This document shows, piece by piece, positions 8,701 through 16,512 of a stretch of 64,000 bases of DNA. The notes below the pieces were generated by a model. That model was not told the origin of the DNA. It worked only from the letters and a program-made list of their open reading frames with translations, and did no database searches. The stretch comes from Streptomyces sp. PTY087I2 (lineage in GTDB: Bacteria > Actinomycetota > Actinomycetes > Streptomycetales > Streptomycetaceae), in assembly GCF_001687325.1 (NCBI RefSeq), contig NZ_LZRD01000016.1, positions 62,001 to 126,000 on the forward strand, given 5' to 3'. The stretch's first letter is position 1, and every line of letters begins with the position of its first letter. The position numbers and the translations under genes were made by a program.

Positions 8701-9063
8701 AGCCAGGACGGCCGGCGGACCGAGAACCCCTTCTATCTCCAGTACGGCCAGGGGGCGTTCGCCTTCTCCACCCCGGGCGGCAAGCGCGCCCGCCTGGAGA
8801 CCGTCCCGGAGACCGGGAAGTGGTACCACCTGGTCGGGGTCCGCAAGGGTGACGAGATCACGCTGTACGTCGACGGGAAGCCCGCCGCCACCACCGAGGC
8901 CGGTCCGGCCGATGTGAGCACCGGCCCGCTCTCCGTCGGGCGGGCCCGGTACGACGGCGCCGAGGCCGACTTCTGGGACGGCTCCGTCGATCAGGTCGAG
9001 GTGTACGACAAGGCCCTGACCGCCGAGGAGGTGTCCGCGCTGAACGGCCGTCAGAAGCCGTAA
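5767..9063 (+). CDS. Secreted multidomain GH2 glycoside hydrolase (PA14 + GH2 + LamG)
   Basis: A 1098-residue extracellular enzyme. The TTG start at 5767, after GAGGA, gives a clean Sec signal (twin-Arg-free RRQHPRPR, hydrophobic core, AAAAPA). Next come a PA14 carbohydrate-binding domain (about 58-205), a GH2 sugar-binding/jelly-roll region (about 320-480), a GH2 barrel with acid/base Glu721 (FNEGWGEWD) and nucleophile Glu791 (MDGEHGGF), and a C-terminal LamG/concanavalin-like lectin domain (about 896-1095). GH2 includes beta-galactosidases, mannosidases and glucuronidases; the substrate cannot be read from sequence. It is a paralogue of the GH2 enzyme on the other strand near 12 kb (shared PLPEYPRPQ, SGIWQTVW and DQGFWPDG/DQGYWPDG motifs). 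ATG 5701 and the frame-opening codon at 5650 are less likely starts. Confidence 0.9.
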   Translation: MRRQHPRPRALFRALTCAAALLIPVGATLVPTAAAAPAVPAEATAKAFTADDPVTDVHGLKGEYFSMSAPGARDFAELGATTLDPDVNFPGLTGTFESATGKTEHTTARWTGQIEAPETGEYTFSAIGDNGFRLFLDGNVVIDHWEPDWDKEQHSEPIALKVGEKHDFKLEMFQDTGGASMFLRWRSDTIEKQIVPESAFTPPADFEVYPVALSVAQNGKRLQATFRDRVADYRKVKEHLKIEVDTSPMPVKSVNRASGNPNALIVELAAPVQKDQRVKVAYDGKGGLKSGSETVPEIGRTAKNLSTHRLTTTWGDKLDKNHPLPEYPRPQQIRDQWKNLNGPWEFAGATEGEQPVFGKKLDEKIIVPFPVESQLSGLERDEDHMFYRKLVTVPKNWSIAKGGKDKNGKDKRLKLNFDAVDYRSTVWVNGTKVAEHTGGYTGFSADITDALKGSGPQEIVVAVTDTTGPNQPKGKQSTNPGGIVYTPTSGIWQTVWMEPVAPAAIDSLTTTPDIDTDRLAITVNSAKASADARITAVARDRKGKVVGTVSGPANRELGLQLKNPHLWSPDDPYLYDLDVSLTDGRSKDSVESYFGMRQLKVDKVGGYQKLVLNGKPFFSLAMLDQGFWPDGLYTQPSDAALTFDLKAQKDLGFNAVRKHIKVESPRWYYHADRLGLLVWQDFVNADIDNDAGKNAFLTQGKELMKQFHNSPSISGWIVFNEGWGEWDRTETGKIAEDVKALDPSRVVNAHSGVNCCASKGDSGKGEIIDHHDYVNNDPAFPDDKRAAMDGEHGGFTLRTPGHMWPGAPANIYSGVADKAALTAKYVDNTRTYYLAAAGAELSGSVYTQVSDLENELNGLWTYDRREIKVDPKKVREINRQVIAAGADAGERDALKGGGSWSLDENKGTTARDSGPNKAHLTLEGGSSWAPGVTGSALKFDGEGSYAQSAGPVVDTTKDYTVSAWASLDAVPGNYATVVSQDGRRTENPFYLQYGQGAFAFSTPGGKRARLETVPETGKWYHLVGVRKGDEITLYVDGKPAATTEAGPADVSTGPLSVGRARYDGAEADFWDGSVDQVEVYDKALTAEEVSALNGRQKP

Positions 9064-9081
9064 CCCGCAAGGACGCAGAGT

Positions 9082-9122
9082 CCCTCCCGGCGCGCCCGGA
9101 ATCCCCGGGCGCGCCGGGAGGG
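9082..9122 (+). terminator. Strong hairpin terminator after GH2 gene
   Basis: A perfect 18-bp stem (CCCTCCCGGCGCGCCCGG at 9082-9099 with its complement at 9105-9122) closes a 5-nt loop 18 bp after the stop. There is no U-tract, as is usual in Streptomyces. Confidence 0.8.
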
Positions 9123-9288
9123 AAGTGGACCCGCCGCGGCGTGAATGGTTCTCCAACCCGCGGACCATTCAGGTCTGTTGCCGTCATTCCGGAGACGTAC
9201 AGGAGTGGGGCCCCCGGGGGGATACGCAGACGTGCACAGATCCGACAAGATCCTCCTGTCCGAACATGCGACCGGAAGGATCGATATC

Positions 9289-10959
9289 GTGCGCAGACGA
9301 CGTCTCGCGCCCCTGGTGGCCGTGAGCGCCATGGCGACGCTGGCCCCGGCGTTCGCCGCCTCGACGGCCACCGCGGCCCCGGCTGCCGCCCCCTCGGCCG
9401 GGACCCCCTCGGCCGTCCCCTCGCCCGCCGCCAAGAGCGTGCTCGACCGGTACGCGAAGCAGAAGCCCACGTGGAAGCGGTGCGATGCCGAAACCCCGGC
9501 GGCGTACCAGTGTGCCACCGTCAAGGTCCCGCTGGACTACCGGAAGCCCGGAGGCAAGCGGATCGACCTGGCGATATCCCGGATCAGAACCGCGGACCCC
9601 GGCAAACGGCGCGGCATCCTGCTCTCCAACCCCGGCGGCCCCGGCGGCGACGGGCTGTGGATGCCGCTGTTGATGAAGGAGGAGCTGCCCAAGTCCGTAC
9701 TCAAGAGCTACGACCTGGTCGGGTTCGACCCGCGCGGCATCGGCCGCTCCAGCCCGGTCTCCTGCAACCTCACGCCGAAGCAGGAGAACTGGCTGCGGCC
9801 CTACAAGGCGGAGACGTACGCCAAGGACGTCGCCTGGGCGCGCACGGTGGCGGACAAGTGCCGCAAGAAGACGGGGGACCGGCTCCCGCACATCACGACC
9901 CGCAACACCGCGCGCGACATGGATCTGGTCCGGGCGATCCTCGGCGAGAAGAAGATCTCCTACGTCGGCTACTCCTACGGCACCTATCTGGGGGCCGTCT
10001 ACGCCCAGCTCTTCCCGAAGCGCGCCGACCGGTTCGTCCTGGACAGCGCGGTCGACCCGCAGCGCGCCTGGCGCGGGATGATCCAGTGGTGGGCGGAGGG
10101 CGCGGAACCCGCGTTCGACCGGTGGACCGAGTGGGCCGCCGCGCGCTCGAAGACGTACGGCCTCGGCAACACCCCGAAGAAGGTCGACCGGACCTTCTGG
10201 GATCTCGTCGCGCGGGCCGACAAGGACCCGATCGAGGTGGACGGGCAGCCCACCAACGGCGACGACATCCGCCAGGGGATGCGCGCGCTGTCCTTCACCC
10301 CGCAGGCCGCGTCCGAGGCGGTCGTGGAGCTGAAGAAGGCCGCGCAGGGCAAGCCCGCCTCCGCGAAGAAACTCGCCCGCATCACCGAGGGCGGCGGCAC
10401 CCCGGCGCCCGAGTGGGCCGGAAAGGCCGCGCTCGCCGCCGAGACCCCCGCCGACAACATGACGGCCGGCTTCTGGGCCGTGGTGTGCGGCGACAACTCG
10501 GCCGCCTGGTCCCGCAACCCCGAGAGCTACCGTCGGGACGCCATCGCGGACAAGGGCCGCTACCCGCTCTTCGGGGACTTCGCATCCAGCATCAAGCCCT
10601 GTGCCTTCTGGGGGAAGTCCGCCGAGCCGGTGACCGTGGTGAAGAACAAGGTCGGCTCCCTGGTCGTCCAGAACGAGTGGGACTCGCAGACCCCGCTGCC
10701 CAGCGGCCAGGCCCTGCACGCCCAGCTGAAGGGCTCGAAGATGGTCACCGTCCTCGGCGGCGAGGGCCACGGTGTCTACCCGAGCGGCAACACCTGCACG
10801 GACGGCGCGGTCAACCGCTACCTGGCCACCGGCAAGCTGCCCGCGAAGGACGTGACCTGCAAGGCGACCGCCACGTCGAACGCGCAGGCCCGCCAGAACG
10901 AGAAGCCGGACGCGCTCCCCGGGTCCCCGGTCCCGGAACGCGCCCCGAACCGCTTCTGA
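9289..10959 (+). CDS. Secreted tripeptidyl-aminopeptidase-like alpha/beta hydrolase
   Basis: A 556-residue exported serine peptidase of the TAP/SlpD-SlpE family (MEROPS S33). The GTG start at 9289, after GGAAGGA, gives a signal sequence (RRRRLAPLV, then an Ala-rich core to TATAAPA). Catalytic Ser229 lies in VGYSYGTYLG, the Asp in NEWDSQTPLP and His494 in GEGHGVY. An oxyanion loop NPGGPGGDG and the FDPRGIGRS motif are typical of the family. These enzymes remove N-terminal tripeptides or propeptides outside the cell. It stands alone between two strong terminators. Confidence 0.9.
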   Translation: MRRRRLAPLVAVSAMATLAPAFAASTATAAPAAAPSAGTPSAVPSPAAKSVLDRYAKQKPTWKRCDAETPAAYQCATVKVPLDYRKPGGKRIDLAISRIRTADPGKRRGILLSNPGGPGGDGLWMPLLMKEELPKSVLKSYDLVGFDPRGIGRSSPVSCNLTPKQENWLRPYKAETYAKDVAWARTVADKCRKKTGDRLPHITTRNTARDMDLVRAILGEKKISYVGYSYGTYLGAVYAQLFPKRADRFVLDSAVDPQRAWRGMIQWWAEGAEPAFDRWTEWAAARSKTYGLGNTPKKVDRTFWDLVARADKDPIEVDGQPTNGDDIRQGMRALSFTPQAASEAVVELKKAAQGKPASAKKLARITEGGGTPAPEWAGKAALAAETPADNMTAGFWAVVCGDNSAAWSRNPESYRRDAIADKGRYPLFGDFASSIKPCAFWGKSAEPVTVVKNKVGSLVVQNEWDSQTPLPSGQALHAQLKGSKMVTVLGGEGHGVYPSGNTCTDGAVNRYLATGKLPAKDVTCKATATSNAQARQNEKPDALPGSPVPERAPNRF

Positions 10960-10965
10960 TCCGCT

Positions 10966-10996
10966 GAGCCCGGCCGGGCACCACCCGGCCGGGCTC
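10966..10996 (+). terminator. Hairpin terminator after the TAP-like gene
   Basis: A perfect 13-bp stem (GAGCCCGGCCGGG at 10966-10978, complement at 10984-10996) with loop CACCA lies a few bases after the stop. Confidence 0.8.
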
Positions 10997-11015
10997 CCCA
11001 GGTGAGAACCCACAA

Positions 11016-11063
11016 GGGGCCCGGCGCCGACGGAGAGACCATTCCCCGTCGCCGCCGGGCCCC
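11016..11063 (-). terminator. Hairpin terminator for the convergent GH2-CBM42 gene
   Basis: Arms GGGGCCCGGCGCCGACGG (11016-11033) and a complement with one mismatch (11046-11063) enclose 12 nt. It sits between two convergent genes, 20 bp after the stop of the minus-strand enzyme. Confidence 0.7.
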
Positions 11064-11083
11064 TGCCCGTTCCCCCGGTCAGG

Positions 11084-13435
11084 TCACGGCGCCCACGGCG
11101 CGTCCACCGCCCACGTCGTGTCCTCGGTGAACAGCGCCGGGCTGTCGAAGGGCTGCCCGCCGCCCGGAGTGGCGAGCCACACCTCGGAGTCGATGTGCCG
11201 CAGATAGCTGCCGGGCAGATTGGCGCTGGTGAACCGCACCCCGCCGCTCCCCGCGACCGCGCACCACGTCGCATCCGCCTTGAACAGCGCGGAGTTGTCG
11301 TTGGCGTCGCGGCGCACCCGGAACTCCCGGTGGCGCAGGAACTCACCGGGGTAGTTCCGGGACTCGAAGGAGTAGCAGTTGCTGTTGGCGAGCCCGGTGA
11401 CGATCTTCCAGGTCGCGTCCGCCTTCAGCACGGCCGAACTCCCGTTGTCCACCACCTCGGTGAAGGCCAGCCCGTCGTAGTGGCGCAGGTGCTTCGTGGT
11501 GTGCCCGGGGGTGGTGACCCGCAGCGACTTGTTCTGTCCGGTGGGGAGGTCCACCGGCGGGGCGGGGTTGCGGGACGCCTCGATGAGGGCCTGGTTGGCG
11601 GCCTTCACCCGGGCCGTGTCGACCTTCACGACCTGGCGGTCGTACGTCAGCAGCCCGTTCGCCTCGTTCTCGACGTCCGTGATCTCCGTGTAGACCGACG
11701 CCGAGAGCCCGGCGGGCAGTTGGCCGATCCGGATGGCGTCCAGCAGCCCGACGAACCGGTTGTTGAGCGCCGGGATACTGGGCTGATCCTCGTAGCTGAA
11801 ACCGCCGCCCGGATACCACTCGTGGCCCGGCACCTTGTAGCCCAGCCCGCCGAACTCGCCCAGCACGGCCGCCCGGGTGGCGCTCGGCGCGGTGTTCCCC
11901 GGGCCGACGTAGATGTGGTTGTCCACCACGTCGCCGTTACCGCCGTCGACCGAGCCGCAGCAGTTGACCCCGCTCATGTTGTTGACGAGGCGCGAGGGAT
12001 CCTGGGCCTTCACCTCGTCGGCGATCCTCGCCTGGTCGTACTGCCCCCAGCCCTCGTTCTGGTTGACCCACATGACCACCGAGGGCGAACTGCGGTGCTG
12101 GTCGATGATGGTGCGGTACTCCGCCTCCCACTGGGTGCGGGCCGGCCCGTCCGGCACCTTGCCGGTGTCCATCGACGGCATGTCCTGCCACACCAGCAGA
12201 CCCAGCCTGTCCGCCCAGTAGAACCACCGCTGCGGCTCCACCTTGATGTGCTTGCGGACCATGTTGAACCCGAGGTCCTTGTGCGCCTGGAGGTCGTATT
12301 TCAACGCCTCGTCGCTCGGCGCGGTGTAGATGCCGTCCGGCCAGTACCCCTGGTCCAGGGTGCCCGTCTGGAACACGAACTTCCCGTTCAGCACCGGCCG
12401 CAGGATGTTGTCCACCTTGGCGATCCCCACCGACCGCATGCCCGTGTAGCTGCCCACGGTGTCGGTGACGGCCGAACCGTCGAGGAGATCTGCCTTCACG
12501 TCGTACAGGAACGGATCCTCGGGCGTCCACAGCCGGGGGTCCGGTACGGAGACGGAGATCTCGCCGCTCACCGCGCCCGTCGCCGTGCCCACGACCGTAC
12601 CGCCGCTGGAGACGGTGATCCGGGCGCTCCGGCCCGCCGCTCCCGCCGTCTGCACCTTCACCCGCAGGGTGCTGTCCCCCAGGTTCGGCGTCATGTCGAG
12701 GCGGGTGATGTGGGCGGAGGCCACCGGCTCCAGCCAGACCGTCTGCCAGATGCCGGAGGCCGCGGTGTAGAAGATCCCGCCGCCCGGATGCGGCTGCACA
12801 TCGTTGATGCGCTGCTTGCCGACGGCCTGGCCGCCGGTCTGGCTCGGGTCGTAGACGGAGACCACGACCGTGTTCGTACCGCCGTTCAGCTGCGGAGTGA
12901 TGTCGTACGCGAACGAGTCGAACCCGCCCTTGTGCGCGCCGACCTCGGTGCCGTTGACCCAGACCGTGGTCTGCCAGTCGGAGGCCCCGAAGTGCAGTTT
13001 CACCCGGCGGCCGTCCCAGTTTGCGGGGACGGTGAAGGTCCGTTTGTACCAGAGCTTGTCGTTCTCGGTGATCCGGCGCTGGATGCCGGAGAGCGCGGAC
13101 TCGGCGACGAACGGGACCCGGATCTGCTCCGGGAACGTCGCGGGCTGCCCGGCGTCACGGCCGGTGACCGCGAAGTCCCAGATGCCGTTGAGGTTCGTCC
13201 AGTCGGGCCGGGTCAGCTGCGGACGCGGATACTCCGGCAGCGGGTTGTCCACCGGCACGTCGTTCGTCCACGGCGTCGTCATGGGCGCGGGCTTCGGCTC
13301 CCAGGCGGCGGGCGCGGCGGCGGCCGGGGAGGTGCCGGTCCCCACGAGGGCGGTGGCCACCAGGGCGAGCAGGCCGGTGGCGGCCGTTAATCTCCGCCAC
13401 CAGGTGCGGCGGCGGGGTGCGGGTGCTGGTCGCAT
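11084..13435 (-). CDS. Secreted GH2 glycoside hydrolase with C-terminal CBM42 (AbfB) domain
   Basis: A 783-residue exported enzyme. The signal peptide is at about 1-40 (RRRTWWRRLTAATG..., AAAAPA). The GH2 jelly-roll and barrel carry acid/base Glu461 (VNQNEGWGQYD) and a nucleophile Glu in VLGEFGGLG. The C-terminal 145 residues form an AbfB/CBM42 beta-trefoil, recognisable from the repeated YLRH/FLRH and ATW motifs (SLFKADATWCAV-like units). CBM42 binds arabinofuranose side chains, so the substrate is probably arabinose-decorated xylan, arabinan or arabinogalactan. ATG 13435 is preferred over ATG 13444 because AAAGGGA is 9 nt from the former and abuts the latter. It lies 63 bp downstream of the GH127 gene on the same strand, probably as one operon. 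Confidence 0.9.
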   Translation of the reverse strand: MRPAPAPRRRTWWRRLTAATGLLALVATALVGTGTSPAAAAPAAWEPKPAPMTTPWTNDVPVDNPLPEYPRPQLTRPDWTNLNGIWDFAVTGRDAGQPATFPEQIRVPFVAESALSGIQRRITENDKLWYKRTFTVPANWDGRRVKLHFGASDWQTTVWVNGTEVGAHKGGFDSFAYDITPQLNGGTNTVVVSVYDPSQTGGQAVGKQRINDVQPHPGGGIFYTAASGIWQTVWLEPVASAHITRLDMTPNLGDSTLRVKVQTAGAAGRSARITVSSGGTVVGTATGAVSGEISVSVPDPRLWTPEDPFLYDVKADLLDGSAVTDTVGSYTGMRSVGIAKVDNILRPVLNGKFVFQTGTLDQGYWPDGIYTAPSDEALKYDLQAHKDLGFNMVRKHIKVEPQRWFYWADRLGLLVWQDMPSMDTGKVPDGPARTQWEAEYRTIIDQHRSSPSVVMWVNQNEGWGQYDQARIADEVKAQDPSRLVNNMSGVNCCGSVDGGNGDVVDNHIYVGPGNTAPSATRAAVLGEFGGLGYKVPGHEWYPGGGFSYEDQPSIPALNNRFVGLLDAIRIGQLPAGLSASVYTEITDVENEANGLLTYDRQVVKVDTARVKAANQALIEASRNPAPPVDLPTGQNKSLRVTTPGHTTKHLRHYDGLAFTEVVDNGSSAVLKADATWKIVTGLANSNCYSFESRNYPGEFLRHREFRVRRDANDNSALFKADATWCAVAGSGGVRFTSANLPGSYLRHIDSEVWLATPGGGQPFDSPALFTEDTTWAVDAPWAP

Positions 13436-13498
13436 GTTGAACATCCCTTTCTACGGTCGTACGGGGCTGGGTGGGCGGTACATCGGGGAAGGGAGAGC

Positions 13499-13930
13499 TC
13501 AGAGCAGCAGCCGCCACAGATGGTCGGCCGTCCCGTTGTCGTCGTACTGCACGACGTGCGCGCTGTCGGCCGTGGACATCCCGTCCACGCCGAGCACCTT
13601 GTCCGAGTTCCGGTTACGGATCCGGTACCAGCCGTCCCCGTCCGGGACGAGCTGCCACAGATGGTCGGCGGTGTCGTTGTCGTCGAACTGGACGACGTGC
13701 GCGCTGTTCTCGGTGGACATCAGGTCGACGCCCAGCACCTTGCCGGAGTGCTGGTTGCGGATCCGGTACCAGCCGTCGCCGTTGGCGATCAGCCGCCACA
13801 GATGGTCCGCCGTGCCGGTGTCCCCGAACTGCACCACGTGAGCGCTGTTCGCGGTCGACATGCCGTCCACGCCGAGCACCTTGCCGGAGTGCCGGTTCGC
13901 GATCCGGTACCAGCGGTCCGCCAGCCACGG
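13499..13930 (-). repeat. Three near-identical ~135-bp coding repeats (beta-trefoil)
   Basis: Each unit encodes WYRI(A/R)N..S.KVLGVD.MST.(N/D)SAHVVQ..D..TADHLW. The high DNA identity between units indicates recent internal amplification or gene conversion of the lectin domain. Confidence 0.75.
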
Positions 13931-15946
13931 TTCGGCGTCCGGAGCCGCCGTCGGGAACGACGTGATCCGCAGCCGGGCCGCGCCCATCGGGACGAGCGTG
14001 ACCTCCTCGACCGGCTCCGTCGAGCGCGCCGGACTCGGCTGGAGGGGCGCGACCACGTGCTCGTCGTCCGCCGTCCACTCGGGGATGCGGCGGGCGCGCG
14101 CGGTCATCGTGAGCGGGGTGCCGTCGAGCGTGAACGGGTTGTCGCCGGGGGCCCGGCCCTTGGAGCGGTGGCGCAGGGACGCGGCCGGGCGGGCGGTGTC
14201 CAGGACGAGGCCGTAGTTCCACGGGGTCGTGGCGTGGACCGCGTACTCCGGGAACGTGTCGCTGCCGCCGATCCGCTCGTACTCCTCCCCGATCCGCAGC
14301 GAGTACGTGAGCGGCCCATGGTCCACGCTGACGGAGCCGTGGTTCTCCGCCCAGGTGCGTACGGTGGTCCGCTGCGGCAGCCGCAGGGTGACCGTGTCGC
14401 CGCTGGACCAGGTCCGTTCGATCCGGGTGAAGGCCGGTCCGGCGGGCGCGGTGACCCGCTGTCCGTTGACCCGGATGTCGGGATCGGCACACCAGGCGGG
14501 GATGCGCAGGACCAGCGGGAAGGTGAGCGGTTTCGGTGCGGTGAGGGACAGGGTGACGGTGTCCGTGAAGGGGTAGCCGGTCTCCTCCGTGAACGTCACT
14601 TCCGTGCCGTCCGCGACCTTCGCCGTCACCTCGCTGGGCGCGTACATCGCCGCCGCGAGCCCGCCGTCGGGGGTGGCGAGCCACAGCTCCTCGGTGAAGT
14701 AGGGCCAGCCCATGCCGTAGTTGTGCGGGCAACAGCGGTACTGGTCCACGCCCGGCAGATACGCCAGCATCGCGAACGGGTTCTGGAACTGGCGGTCCCG
14801 CTTGGGCTCGTTGTCCAGGTCCACGCTGTTGGCGCAGGTGATGTAGTGCACCGCCTTGCCCGACGGGTCGAGCGAGGCCGGCAGCGAGTTGAACGCCAGC
14901 TCCTCGCAGCGGTCCGCCCACAGCGGGTCCCCGGTGATCCGGGTGAGCAGCTGGTGGCTCGCCATGAACTCGACGATCCCGCAGGTCTCGAAGCCCTGCC
15001 GGGGGTCGCCGTGCCCGGGCCGGGCGTTCTCGTCCCCGGCGAAACCGCCGCCGGGGAACTGCCCGTAGGCGTCCATGGCCTTCGCGTATGTGCCGTAGGT
15101 GTTACGGGTGTCGATGGCTGAGCCGCTGCGCAGCGCGAACTGGGCGGGCTCCCGGAAGCCCTGGGCGATGTTCACGTTGTGCGGGTTGACCAGGTTGTCG
15201 CCCCAGTCGGCCCCGTACCGGTGGATCTTGTCGACGAGGTCCAGGAGGAAGGCGTCGCCGGTGCGGTTGTAGAGCCACATGACGCTGTCCAGGCCGTCGC
15301 CCCAGCGCAGGGCGATCCAGCTGGTGTCGAAGGCGCCCGGACCCTGGGCGTTCATGTAGCGGAAGAAGCGGCTGAGGAAGGGGATGATCCGGTTGTCCTC
15401 GGTGTACTCCTGCCAGGAGCGCAGGGCCTGGATCAGGGGGAGGAACGGCCAGAAGTCGGGGCCGCCGTTGAGTGAGGTCCGCAGCGCCTCCGGGCCGAAG
15501 AAGCCGTCGCTCTGCCCGGTGGCGAGGATCGCGTCCATCCAGCGGCGGGTCGTGGCCAGCGCGGTCGCGTCACCGGTGACGATCGCGAGATCGGCGTAAC
15601 CCCGCAGCCAGTACGGGACTTCCTCCCAGCCGCCCCGGTCCGGGCGGACCCAGCCGGTGGCCGTGAAGTCGAGGAAGTGCGAGAACTCCTCGTACCGGCC
15701 GCACAGCCCCTCCAGCTGGAGCTTCAGCTGCCCGGCCAGCCAGCCGTGCGCCGTCACCTTGCCCGGAGGCAGCTTCAGGAACGCGGTGGGGTGGAGCGGG
15801 GCGGCGTTGGGGGAGTAGTGGCCGCCGCGGGCGGCCGGCATCAGGTGGCGGTCGGGCGTCGCGGCGGTCGCCCACCGGCTCGCCGCGCCGGTGGCGACGG
15901 CGGTGGCCACCGCGGTGGTGAGGAACTGCCTGCGGTTCAGGGGCAT
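13499..15946 (-). CDS. Tat-exported GH127 (beta-L-arabinofuranosidase family) with ricin-type lectin
   Basis: An 815-residue enzyme. The twin-arginine signal is MPLNRRQFLTTA, followed by a GH127/DUF1680 (alpha/alpha)6 barrel with the characteristic Cys pair in QYRCCPHN (about residue 403) and a further Cys in YITCANS; in studied GH127 enzymes such cysteines bind zinc at the active site. The C-terminal 145 residues are a three-fold beta-trefoil (ricin-B/CBM13): WYRI.N..S.KVLGVD.MST..SAHVVQ occurs three times almost identically. ATG 15946 is used (AGGAG upstream); the frame extends further upstream without a signal. GH127 members release beta-L-arabinofuranose. The gene is followed by the CBM42-bearing GH2 enzyme and is divergent from a furanose-type ABC importer. 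Confidence 0.9.
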   Translation of the reverse strand: MPLNRRQFLTTAVATAVATGAASRWATAATPDRHLMPAARGGHYSPNAAPLHPTAFLKLPPGKVTAHGWLAGQLKLQLEGLCGRYEEFSHFLDFTATGWVRPDRGGWEEVPYWLRGYADLAIVTGDATALATTRRWMDAILATGQSDGFFGPEALRTSLNGGPDFWPFLPLIQALRSWQEYTEDNRIIPFLSRFFRYMNAQGPGAFDTSWIALRWGDGLDSVMWLYNRTGDAFLLDLVDKIHRYGADWGDNLVNPHNVNIAQGFREPAQFALRSGSAIDTRNTYGTYAKAMDAYGQFPGGGFAGDENARPGHGDPRQGFETCGIVEFMASHQLLTRITGDPLWADRCEELAFNSLPASLDPSGKAVHYITCANSVDLDNEPKRDRQFQNPFAMLAYLPGVDQYRCCPHNYGMGWPYFTEELWLATPDGGLAAAMYAPSEVTAKVADGTEVTFTEETGYPFTDTVTLSLTAPKPLTFPLVLRIPAWCADPDIRVNGQRVTAPAGPAFTRIERTWSSGDTVTLRLPQRTTVRTWAENHGSVSVDHGPLTYSLRIGEEYERIGGSDTFPEYAVHATTPWNYGLVLDTARPAASLRHRSKGRAPGDNPFTLDGTPLTMTARARRIPEWTADDEHVVAPLQPSPARSTEPVEEVTLVPMGAARLRITSFPTAAPDAEPWLADRWYRIANRHSGKVLGVDGMSTANSAHVVQFGDTGTADHLWRLIANGDGWYRIRNQHSGKVLGVDLMSTENSAHVVQFDDNDTADHLWQLVPDGDGWYRIRNRNSDKVLGVDGMSTADSAHVVQYDDNGTADHLWRLLL

Positions 15947-16512
15947 CGGTGCGGCTCCTGCTCTCGGCCGCGGCCGCCTGTGCCGCGGCCGGGCTCGGTG
16001 GGGGTGGCTGCACGGCACGGTGGCCGTGCAGGGCGGGGCTGCCGGTGGTACGTGAGTGACCTGAGGTGCGGGGCGGAGCTGCGGGCCGATCGGCCGGCGC
16101 ATGCCGAGGACCGCCGTCGCGCGGCGGGGCGGTCGGACGAGAGCCGTTCTTGCAACGTTAGAAATCTGGCGTCCGGCGGTATGACAGCACGGTGTCGGGC
16201 CGGTGTCCAGACCCCGCGCAGCGGCTGTCCGGCGCGGCGGGCCGCCGGTCGCGGAACGCCCCCGGTGGCCGTCCGACACTTTTTGGAAACGCATCGACAA
16301 CGCTCTTGCCGCCCGTGCCGCGCCGCCTATATAACGTTGTAAACCGAGCCGCCGACAGGCTGCGCAGGCTCTCACGACCGCTGTTCCCGCAGGACGGAGC
16401 AGGGGTGTGAGGAATGCAGTGGTATCAGCTGCCCCGTGGCCGATGCCTCGTCCCGCATGCCCGACCGCACGCCGACGAGCGTGCCGTCAACCCGCCAAGG
16501 AGCGTTCCGCGC
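15947..16512. promoter_or_regulatory. Divergent promoter region of the arabinofuranoside locus with LacI-type operators
   Basis: This 566-bp non-coding gap separates GH127 (minus) from the ABC importer (plus). Two AACGTT-centred near-palindromes stand out: TTGCAACGTTAGAA at 16150-16163 and TATAACGTTGTA at 16330-16341. A central CG in an AT-flanked palindrome is typical of LacI-family operators. They lie where the two divergent promoters should be, so the LacI gene at the end of the importer operon is the likely reader. The remaining stretch shows no convincing gene. Confidence 0.6.

Noticed and set aside
5698..9168. Minus-strand frame of 1156 codons
   Set aside because: It lies entirely opposite the GH2-PA14-LamG gene, has Val/Leu/Gly-rich composition typical of antisense high-GC frames and no recognisable domain.
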